64,000 bases of DNA from Candidatus Gastranaerophilales bacterium. GTDB lineage: Bacteria > Cyanobacteriota > Vampirovibrionia > Gastranaerophilales > Gastranaerophilaceae. The stretch spans positions 1-64,000 of the forward strand of contig CAJUNK010000012.1 of assembly GCA_910587815.1 (NCBI GenBank). The letters run 5' to 3'. Numbering within the stretch: the first letter of the stretch is position 1; every line of letters starts with the position of its first letter. This document shows positions 7,811-14,812 of this stretch, in pieces. A model generated the notes under the pieces. It was not told where the DNA came from and did no database searches. It was given only the letters and a program-made list of their open reading frames with translations. The position numbers and the translations under genes were made by a program.

Positions 7811-9358
7811 ATGGTAAATTTTAACACCACCAAAGCATTATCAACACTAATAAATCCAAGCAGTATTCTTCCTGTTGCAACTATTGAGGCTGTAACTACA
7901 GGTGGGCGTACATATCAGGCATATAAACGCGGTGGAAAAGAAGAAGGCACTGAAAGATTACGAGAAGAAAGTATCTCTGCTGTATTTTGGTTATTTGGGG
8001 TAAAAGTCCTAAATTCTCTAGGTGATTTTTTAGGTAAAAAAATTGGGATTGAAAATCTTGATATTGATTTAGGTGCAGATGAATTACGTGCCCCATATTT
8101 AAATATTCCTGAAAGCAAAAGGTTTAAAACTTGTGCATTTAAATTTGGTAAAATTATAGGAAGTGCTGCAATTGCAACATTTTTAATGGGTGTTGTTCTT
8201 CCAAGGTTTAATCATAAATTAACAAACATGGCACGAAAAGCACAAGGACTAGAGCCTATTCCTGAAAAGAACGAAAAGAAGTCTGCAAATAATGCAAGCA
8301 AGAAGATTGAAACTGAAGGTTTAAAACAAAACCAAATGTCTGCGCAGAATTTTGCAGTTTTATCTTCAGGTGCAAAGCCGCTTAATATTCAAGATTTTGT
8401 TAGTTCTTCAAAAGAAGATGCTAAAAACCTTACTTTTAAAGGTGTTACTGAATTCTTGGCTACTGGTTCACATTATCTAGAAAACAATACAGCATGTCGT
8501 TTGATGTCAACTGATGTGGGTATGATTGCAGGCAGGGTTGCAAATTCAAGAAATAAATTTGAAGGCATGGAATTTTTGTTTAGAGATACTAGTTCAATAT
8601 ATTTCTATCTGTTGGCTGCACCCCACACGCATGCTCTTTTAAATAAAATTACCAATAATACTGCAATCCATCCGGACAGTCTTAATGTATTAAAAACACA
8701 TCTAGTTTCATCTATTGGTGAAGATAAGATTTCTTTAGATGATTTTATGAAACGTACAAAAACTGCACCACCTGATATTAAAGATGCATTATCAAAGGTG
8801 CCTTTTGATAAAAAAGGTGTTGTAACTTTAGATAAATTTAACGAAGCAACAAATGGTATCTACAAAGAAAAAGCGAAAATTATGTCTCAAATGCAGCCTA
8901 AAATGAAAGGTGTTTCGTTATTATCTAAGCAGCAGGCAGAGCTTGTACTTTCATCTGGATGGATATCTGAGCCAGAATTTTTGAAAAAAGCAGTAAACGC
9001 TGGTACTTATGGCGCTGCACTTGATAACAAAAAATATGTACCTAGAAAAACCATAGAAAAGATAGTATCAAGCTTGGATAAATTTAATGACAATCTTGTA
9101 AAGTATGCAAAATCTAAGGGTGTAGATGAAATTGATGCTAAATTTATTGAAAAATATGCAAAACGTACATTGAATATGAATCTTGCATTTAGAGTATCAG
9201 GCATGGCAGTTGCAGGTTTTGGTCTTGCATATTTAATTCCAAAATTGCAATATAAAATGACAGAACTTAGAACAGGAAGTAAACAATTTCCTGGAACTGC
9301 AACCTATTCAAACGACAATAATGATATAAAAAATACACCCTTGAATGCTAATGCATAA
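7811..9358 (+). CDS. Large unrecognised protein with two hydrophobic segments
   Basis: A 515-residue protein I do not recognise. Glycine/alanine-rich hydrophobic stretches lie near residues 113-130 (KIIGSAAIATFLMGVVL) and 478-495 (VSGMAVAGFGLAYLIP), so it may span or associate with a membrane. A lysine-rich linker occupies about 145-180. It contains NLTFKG (about residue 205), resembling the NFKG motif of the 674-residue protein at 19384. A possible -10 box (TATAAA) lies 8 bases before the ATG. It is monocistronic between plsC and a convergent DUF378 gene. Confidence 0.6.
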   Translation: MVNFNTTKALSTLINPSSILPVATIEAVTTGGRTYQAYKRGGKEEGTERLREESISAVFWLFGVKVLNSLGDFLGKKIGIENLDIDLGADELRAPYLNIPESKRFKTCAFKFGKIIGSAAIATFLMGVVLPRFNHKLTNMARKAQGLEPIPEKNEKKSANNASKKIETEGLKQNQMSAQNFAVLSSGAKPLNIQDFVSSSKEDAKNLTFKGVTEFLATGSHYLENNTACRLMSTDVGMIAGRVANSRNKFEGMEFLFRDTSSIYFYLLAAPHTHALLNKITNNTAIHPDSLNVLKTHLVSSIGEDKISLDDFMKRTKTAPPDIKDALSKVPFDKKGVVTLDKFNEATNGIYKEKAKIMSQMQPKMKGVSLLSKQQAELVLSSGWISEPEFLKKAVNAGTYGAALDNKKYVPRKTIEKIVSSLDKFNDNLVKYAKSKGVDEIDAKFIEKYAKRTLNMNLAFRVSGMAVAGFGLAYLIPKLQYKMTELRTGSKQFPGTATYSNDNNDIKNTPLNANA

Positions 9359-9390
9359 TTGCACTTTTTTCAAGAGTGTATTTGTTTTTA

Positions 9391-9612
9391 TTAATAGTCT
9401 CTATTTTCAATAGTATATCTAATTGTAAGTATAAGTGAAATTATTGCTGCAACACCAACTGTGTTATAAATAATTCTTACTGCTAAAGTGTCAGGGCCAA
9501 ATAATGACTCTATAAGGTTATAATTAAAGCATCCAATCAAGCCCCAGTTGATTGCACCTATTATAATTAAAACATAACAAATTCCTTGAAGTACGTTTAA
9601 AAATTTATTCAT
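9391..9612 (-). CDS. DUF378 family small membrane protein
   Basis: A 73-residue protein with two predicted transmembrane helices and the family pattern IGAINWGLIGCFNYNLIESLFG, then RIIYNTVGVAAI. It matches DUF378 (YuzA-like) proteins, whose function is unknown. An AAAAGGAGAAAAAT ribosome site precedes the start. It is convergent with the large protein to its left. Confidence 0.8.
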   Translation of the reverse strand: MNKFLNVLQGICYVLIIIGAINWGLIGCFNYNLIESLFGPDTLAVRIIYNTVGVAAIISLILTIRYTIENRDY

Positions 9613-9799
9613 ATTTTTCTCCTTTTAAAAAATTATATAGAGAGTATTTATTGATTTAAGTGATTTTTAAATTCCCCAAAGCGAGAGATTAGTTTTCTTT
9701 AATATTTTTAGCCGTTTGGATAATTAAACTTTTTATTTATTTGAATTTTAATTTTTCCATAAAAAGTGAACAATGTTGATATTTTATTTAAGGATTTAT

Positions 9800-10615
9800 A
9801 TGAAAAGAGTTTTGCTTATATCTTTTGTATTTTTATTTTGTCTGCCCGAATGTTTAGCAGATGTAATTTCTGGTAAGGTAAGGCAGGATGATAAACTTTA
9901 TGCGCAAAATCAGGTTGTGGATGCTAAAACACAAGAACCTGTTGATAAAGCCAAAGTTTCTATTCCAAAACAGGGATTTCAAACATATACTGATCATGAC
10001 GGCAGGTTTGAATTAAATACAAAAATTGATAATTCCACAGTTTTATCTGTAGAAAAGGATGGATTTCGCCCATATTCTTTAACTATTGATAAAAATTCAC
10101 TAAATCAACCGTTAAAATTAGGAATAGAGCGTTCTAAAGGAGGAGATATTCAGCTTGAAACTTCGCTTTTACACCTTGGTGATGATGTTTTTGCTGATAC
10201 TTCTGCCAATTCATCTGATTTTAAAATTAAATCAAGTGGTACATTTTATTCAAAAGGTTTTAAGATGTCCCCTATTTCAAATAAAGAGGAGGCTGTAATT
10301 GTAATAGGAAGTGTTCTTGGACTTGATACAAAACTTGCAAAAGAGATGGGACAAAACAGGATTGCAAGTGTTTATTCAAGCCCTGCTGAGATATTTTTTA
10401 ATGGGCAAAAAATTGGCGAATTAAATATAAATGGTGATAATCAAGAAATTTTAATTCCAAGAAACTTGATTAAACGCGATAATGAGGTAACAGTTCGCAC
10501 GGGAAAAAACCTTTTCCAACATGCATATATTGATTATGATGATATTGAATTGACAAATATTAGAATAGAAACACGTGATAAGAAAATGTATGCAGGCGGT
10601 CTTAACGGTTTTTAA
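9800..10615 (+). CDS. Secreted protein with carboxypeptidase-regulatory-like domain
   Basis: A 271-residue protein. The ATG at 9800 was preferred over 9773 because TAAGGA lies just upstream and it begins a clean signal peptide (MKRVLLISFVFLFCLPECLA, cleavage near DVISG). Residues about 35-90 (VDAKTQEPVDKAKVSIPKQG, then TDHDGRFEL) form a CarboxypepD_reg-like beta-sandwich of the kind found in periplasmic and surface proteins. The C-terminal half is beta-rich with an FFNGQKIGEL turn and has no recognisable family. Location is probably periplasm or surface; the role is unknown. Confidence 0.65.
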   Translation: MKRVLLISFVFLFCLPECLADVISGKVRQDDKLYAQNQVVDAKTQEPVDKAKVSIPKQGFQTYTDHDGRFELNTKIDNSTVLSVEKDGFRPYSLTIDKNSLNQPLKLGIERSKGGDIQLETSLLHLGDDVFADTSANSSDFKIKSSGTFYSKGFKMSPISNKEEAVIVIGSVLGLDTKLAKEMGQNRIASVYSSPAEIFFNGQKIGELNINGDNQEILIPRNLIKRDNEVTVRTGKNLFQHAYIDYDDIELTNIRIETRDKKMYAGGLNGF

Positions 10616-10627
10616 TTTTCTCTCTTC

Positions 10628-10656
10628 TTGTTTGATGAGTGTTTTTAGAGTATAAT
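10628..10656 (+). promoter_or_regulatory. his operon promoter (leaderless)
   Basis: TTGTTT (10628-10633), a 17-base spacer and a perfect TATAAT (10651-10656) precede the hisC ATG at 10665 by only 8 bases. The transcript would start within about two bases of the start codon. No ribosome binding site is present. Confidence 0.55.
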
Positions 10657-10664
10657 CTTTGATT

Positions 10665-12419
10665 ATGTTTAAACCTAAAGATACTTTAAAAAATATTAAA
10701 CCATACTTAATTGATGAATATTATCCTAAATGTGAATTAAAGCTGGATTCAAATGAAAATATTTTTGGACCTTCTAGGAATGTTATTGATGCATTTAAAA
10801 GTCTTGATTTAAATTTTTTCAATTTATATCCTTGTTATGGAGAACTGATTAATGTCTTATCAAAGCGCTATGGTTTTGATAAGGAAAATATACTTCTTAC
10901 AAACGGATGCGATGAAGCTATAAATATCATTTTATCTACATATTTAACAAAAGAAGATAGTATTTTGTCCTTTTCTCCTTCTTTTTCAATGCCTATTTTG
11001 TATTCAAAGGTAATTGGAGCCGATTGCAATCAAGTAGATTATATTGAACGATGGGAGTTTTCAAAAGAGGCACTTTTTGAAAACATTAAATCTGAAACAA
11101 AGGTTATATATTTAGCATCACCAAATAATCCAACAGGAGATATAATAGAACCATCCATTATAGAGGATGTTTTAAAAACTTGTTCTAAACAATTGGTATT
11201 ATTGGATTTAACCTATATATCTTATTCAAAATATTCTGAATGTGATTATTTTAATCTTGTAAAAAAATATGAAAATCTTATTTGTGTAAAATCTTTTTCA
11301 AAGGATTATGCACTTGCTGGGCTTCGTCTTGGATTTATTTTAACAAATAAAGGTTTTATAGAAGAATTCAAGAAAGTGATATCTCCTTATTCTGTTAATT
11401 CTATGGCAGTGTATGCAGGAATAAAAGCGCTTGAAGATGTTGAATATTTGAACTATATAAAAAATGAAGTGCAAAAATCTAAAGAATATTTAATTTGTGA
11501 ATTTACGAAGCTTGGGTTTACACCTTATGCTAGTGAAGCCAATTTTATTTTAGTAGACTTTAAGCAAAAATGTGAATTTGCGTATAATAAATTGAGAAAA
11601 AACGGCATTATTGTGCGCAGATTTAATACTGAGATGCTGCAAAACGCATTAAGAATTGGAATTCCACCTATTGATAAAGCTAAAAAAATAATTGAAGCAC
11701 TAAGGCCAAATAAGCTTCTTGTTTTTGATTTGGACGGTGTTGTTTTTGATGTTTCAAATTCCTACAGGTATGCTATTCAAAAAACTTTTGAATATTTTAC
11801 AGGATATCCTTGCAAACCATGTGAGATGCAAGAAGCTAAAAACCTTGGCGGACTTAGTAATGATTGGGATTTAACCAAACATCTTTTGAATAAAAAAGGT
11901 GTAGATGTAGATTATTCAAAGCTTGTAGAAGTTTTTCAAAGTATTTTTTATGATTCTTCAAAAGAAGACTATAAAGGTGCAATTGATAATGAAAAATTAG
12001 TTTTGGGGTGTGAATTTTTTAATGAATTATCTAAAAAATATGACCTTGCTGTATTTACCGGAAGACCCAAAGAAGAAGCCTTTTATTCTTTGAAAAAATT
12101 TGGGCTTGATAAATATTTTCAATATTTTGTGTGTTTGGAAGATGTGGAACATGGAAGGTCCAAGCCTCACCCTGATGGACTTTTAAAGATTAAAGAATAT
12201 TGTTATTATACAGATATATGCTTTTTTGGCGATACAGTGGATGATGCAAAGGCAGGATATGATGCTAGTGTTATAATGTATGGAATTATTCCGCCAAATG
12301 CTTCAAATATTGATGAAACAATAAAATCGTTAAAAAATTTTGGTGCAGCAGATGTTTTAGAGAATGCAAATAAGATTTTGGAATATAAACTTTTTAAGGA
12401 AGAAAAGGTATGCAGGTAA
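10665..12419 (+). CDS. hisC: HisC-HAD fusion: histidinol-phosphate aminotransferase with HAD phosphatase domain
   Basis: A 584-residue two-domain protein. Residues 1 to about 345 are a class I/II PLP aminotransferase of the HisC type: LDSNENIFGPS at the N-terminus, ASPNNPTGD, and the PLP lysine in SFSKDYALAGLR (Lys213). Residues about 350-584 are a HAD-superfamily phosphatase: FDLDGVVFD (Asp355, Asp357), FTGRP, KPHPDGL and FFGDTVDDAKAG, all four HAD motifs in order. HisC makes histidinol phosphate; the next histidine step is its dephosphorylation. The HAD domain is therefore a candidate histidinol-phosphatase joined to the preceding enzyme. The gene overlaps hisB by 10 bases. Confidence 0.85.
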   Translation: MFKPKDTLKNIKPYLIDEYYPKCELKLDSNENIFGPSRNVIDAFKSLDLNFFNLYPCYGELINVLSKRYGFDKENILLTNGCDEAINIILSTYLTKEDSILSFSPSFSMPILYSKVIGADCNQVDYIERWEFSKEALFENIKSETKVIYLASPNNPTGDIIEPSIIEDVLKTCSKQLVLLDLTYISYSKYSECDYFNLVKKYENLICVKSFSKDYALAGLRLGFILTNKGFIEEFKKVISPYSVNSMAVYAGIKALEDVEYLNYIKNEVQKSKEYLICEFTKLGFTPYASEANFILVDFKQKCEFAYNKLRKNGIIVRRFNTEMLQNALRIGIPPIDKAKKIIEALRPNKLLVFDLDGVVFDVSNSYRYAIQKTFEYFTGYPCKPCEMQEAKNLGGLSNDWDLTKHLLNKKGVDVDYSKLVEVFQSIFYDSSKEDYKGAIDNEKLVLGCEFFNELSKKYDLAVFTGRPKEEAFYSLKKFGLDKYFQYFVCLEDVEHGRSKPHPDGLLKIKEYCYYTDICFFGDTVDDAKAGYDASVIMYGIIPPNASNIDETIKSLKNFGAADVLENANKILEYKLFKEEKVCR

Positions 12420-13006
12420 ATACACAGGTGCTTAAAACCTCAAGAAAGACAAAAGAAACAGATATTTCTTTAGAATTTAATTTAAGAGGCTCTGGCGTGA
12501 ATTCTATCAATACGCCAATGAATTTTTTTACTCACATGCTTGAGCAATTAAGCTATCATGGCAAATTTGATATTAACTTGGATGCAAAATCTTTAGATAA
12601 TGATTTTCACCATATTGTTGAGGATGTGGCAATAGTATTAGGCTGTGCTTTTAAGGATGCTTTAGGTGATAAAAAAGGCATAACCCGCTATGCTAGTGTA
12701 TTTCTACCTATGGATGATGCACTTTGCCACTGTGCACTTGATATTTCTGGGCGTGCATTTTGTAAATGTAATTTTAATATCAAAGACGAGAGAACATCTG
12801 ACTTTGAAACAGTACTTTTGGTGCATTTTTATAATACTTTTGCTCAAAATGCTGGCGTAACACTGCATTTAAAACAAATTGACGGATATGATACACATCA
12901 TATAATTGAAGCATCCTTTAAGGCTTTTGGCAGGGCACTCAAAGCTGCTTGCAGTATTGATTCAACTGCTAGTGATGAATTGCCATCTACAAAGGGGATA
13001 TTATAA
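12410..13006 (+). CDS. hisB: Imidazoleglycerol-phosphate dehydratase
   Basis: A 198-residue protein of standard monofunctional HisB length. Motifs include FFTHMLEQLSYHG, the metal ligand blocks HHIVEDV and HHIIEA, and the C-terminal PSTKG. It converts imidazole glycerol phosphate to imidazole acetol phosphate, the substrate of HisC, using two Mn ions in a 24-mer. Its ATG lies inside the end of the hisC fusion, with AGGAAGAAAAGG as ribosome site, so the two are coupled. Other his genes are not in the window. Confidence 0.95.
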   Translation: MQVNTQVLKTSRKTKETDISLEFNLRGSGVNSINTPMNFFTHMLEQLSYHGKFDINLDAKSLDNDFHHIVEDVAIVLGCAFKDALGDKKGITRYASVFLPMDDALCHCALDISGRAFCKCNFNIKDERTSDFETVLLVHFYNTFAQNAGVTLHLKQIDGYDTHHIIEASFKAFGRALKAACSIDSTASDELPSTKGIL

Positions 13007-13068
13007 AAACTTTCTTGCATTTTTTTATATTCTTGGGATAATAGTATAGTGATAATTTAATATTGCAC

Positions 13069-13086
13069 AAATGGCAAGGTAGCTCA
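13069..13086 (+). repeat. tRNA-Met 5'-end fragment
   Basis: The 18 bases aaatggcaaggtagctca repeat exactly the 5' end and immediate upstream bases of the intact tRNA-Met (13173-13190), 104 bases upstream of it. After the match the sequence diverges into CTTTGTGAGCT and no cloverleaf continues, so this is a broken copy. Confidence 0.7.
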
Positions 13087-13176
13087 CTTTGTGAGCTTGC
13101 GAACAAAAGAAAATGAGAAGCGCAGGCGCTTGAGACAGCTGAGCCATAATATTGAAAAATTGAATAAAAAATAAAT

Positions 13177-13250
13177 GGCAAGGTAGCTCAGCTGGTGAGA
13201 GCGCACGGCTCATACCCGTGAGGTCGAGAGTTCGAATCTCTCCCTTGCTA
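13177..13250 (+). tRNA. tRNA-Met(CAU)
   Basis: A 74-base cloverleaf: acceptor GGCAAGG/CCTTGCT (G1-U72 wobble), D arm AGCTCAGCTGGTGAGAGC, anticodon stem CACGG/CCGTG with loop CTCATAC (CAT), T arm GAGAGTTCGAATCTCTC. The paired first base argues for an elongator rather than initiator tRNA; tRNA-Ile2 with lysidine is not excluded. CCA is not encoded. Confidence 0.92.
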
Positions 13251-13287
13251 TTTTTTGTATTTTGTTGTGCAATTTTATGGTCGAGAT
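13241..13287 (+). repeat. 47-bp direct repeat at tRNA-Met 3' end, copy 1
   Basis: This repeat comprises the last 10 bases of tRNA-Met (tcccttgcta) and 37 bases of downstream sequence. It is identical to 13397-13443. Confidence 0.8.
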
Positions 13288-13655
13288 TGCATCTCAATCT
13301 CAAAGCTTGAAAATTAGTCACTTTGTTCCGTTTTCATGCGCTTTTCGATATACCGACCTCTAAAGTTCGTGCTTTGCCCTCACTAAGAGTCTGGCATCCC
13401 TTGCTATTTTTTGTATTTTGTTGTGCAATTTTATGGTCGAGATGTTTTTAACTTTATTTAGCGTATTAACTTTCAAGTTATAACAAAAGGGTTGAATTTA
13501 TCTAAAATTGCTTGAATTAAATTTAATAGTTGTGATAAACAAACTTGCAAATGTTTATTAATTTTTGTAAATCTTTTTAAACTTTTTGAAATTCATATAA
13601 GTATATATTTTTTATATATTTGTGTGATACAAGAAAAGTATTTTGGAGCTGAAAT
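13288..13655. other. Noncoding gap with tRNA-derived debris
   Basis: No credible gene lies here. The first 110 bases are slightly GC-richer than the surroundings. The second copy of the 47-bp repeat is at 13397-13443. The rest is AT-rich leader for the calpain-like gene, whose ribosome site GGAG is at 13645-13648. Confidence 0.5.
13397..13443 (+). repeat. 47-bp direct repeat, copy 2 (tRNA-Met 3' fragment)
   Basis: Exact copy of 13241-13287 without a preceding cloverleaf. Together with the 5' fragment at 13069 it brackets the intact tRNA with broken copies of both its ends. Confidence 0.8.
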
Positions 13656-14756
13656 ATGGGAAATATTCCACTTGGAAAATCTGTAAAATCTCCTTTAAGT
13701 ATTATTAAAAACATAATTAATGTTGCAGATACAGATAAAGGTAAAACTTTTAAAAATAAAGAAGTTAATGGCAAGATTGATAAAGATTTTAATCAAGGTC
13801 ATTTGGGTGATTGCGCCTTGCTATCCACTTTGTATGGCTTTTCTAGGACAAAAGAAGGGGCACAAGCAATAGAAGATGCACTTGTTGAATTAACTGATGA
13901 TGCAGGTGATGTTACCGGGTATCAAGTTACTTTTGATAAAGGTGACGATGATAAAAACAACGATGAGATTTATACAATAACAAAACAAGAATTGGAGGCT
14001 GCAAAAAACGGCACAAATGGCAGACAATATAGCAAAGGTGATGATGATGTGACGCTTTTAGAGCTTGCACTTGAAAAGAGTTTTAATCAATCACAAGACC
14101 CGGTTTTAAGAAACCTTGTTGATAATTATACCAGCGTAAATGCTGATGATAAATTAAATGGTGTAAACCCTGCAAGTGTTACTTATTTATTTACTGGTGA
14201 TGTATCTGCGAATTATTTAGTACGCCCTGAGGATAATATTTCTGGACGTTTTACTCCGGTTTTAGATATTGAAGTTCAAGATTCAAATGGAGAAACTGTA
14301 AAATTTCAAAATGGTGTTACATATAAAATGTCTATGGCAACAGATGCCTCTTATGTGCAGGCGAGAAATCTTCAAACAGATGAAACCATAAAATTAGGGT
14401 ATAATGATTTTATTTCTAAAGTATTAAAGCCTGATGCACAAAAGAGTAAAGAAGATACGCAAAAATTATTTGATAATTTCAACCCTAATGAAGAAATGCT
14501 TCTTTTTGCCACAAGTACTGGAAATGTTATTATAGGCAAAAGTTCCGATGGTTCTCCTGTTACAGGTGTTGATGTCAAAGGTTCCGATGGTAATAATGTT
14601 CAATTAATAGCACCGCATGCTTATGCTGTAAAGAGTATAAGCAATGGCGTTGTTAGTCTTATGGATCCTAATGATTCTTCAAAAGTGATACAGGTAAAAC
14701 AAGAATCACTTCTTGGTTTAGAAAAATTTCATGCTTACAGCTTGCCTGTAGAGTAA
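13656..14756 (+). CDS. Calpain-like (C2 family) cysteine protease
   Basis: A 366-residue protein. FNQGHLGDCALLSTL (residues 45-59) matches the calpain catalytic block QGxLGDCxxL, giving Cys53. PHAYAVKSI gives His321, and LMDPNDS gives Asn339 in the position of the calpain NPWG-type loop. Cys, His and Asn are in the right order and spacing for papain-fold C2 proteases. No signal peptide is seen, and no calcium-binding EF-hands are recognised, although several acidic DDD/GDDD runs exist. The substrate is unknown. It is monocistronic with a GGAG ribosome site, and its 3' end shares a bidirectional terminator with the next gene. Confidence 0.7.
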   Translation: MGNIPLGKSVKSPLSIIKNIINVADTDKGKTFKNKEVNGKIDKDFNQGHLGDCALLSTLYGFSRTKEGAQAIEDALVELTDDAGDVTGYQVTFDKGDDDKNNDEIYTITKQELEAAKNGTNGRQYSKGDDDVTLLELALEKSFNQSQDPVLRNLVDNYTSVNADDKLNGVNPASVTYLFTGDVSANYLVRPEDNISGRFTPVLDIEVQDSNGETVKFQNGVTYKMSMATDASYVQARNLQTDETIKLGYNDFISKVLKPDAQKSKEDTQKLFDNFNPNEEMLLFATSTGNVIIGKSSDGSPVTGVDVKGSDGNNVQLIAPHAYAVKSISNGVVSLMDPNDSSKVIQVKQESLLGLEKFHAYSLPVE

Positions 14757-14776
14757 AATTTTGAAAATTAATTTGT

Positions 14777-14809
14777 AAAAACCCCTAAAGTACAATTTTA
14801 GGGGTTTTT
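14777..14809. terminator. Bidirectional terminator
   Basis: AAAAACCCCTAAA (14777-14789) and its complement (14797-14809) form a 13-bp stem with a 7-base loop and T runs on both strands. It serves the convergent calpain-like and AsmA-like genes. Confidence 0.85.
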
Positions 14810-14812
14810 TAT

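Noticed and set aside
13025..13321. A 98-codon minus-strand frame across tRNA-Met with an RTLDLTGMSRALSPAELP stretch
   Set aside because: It is the antisense translation of the tRNA and its flanks, a well-known false protein signature.
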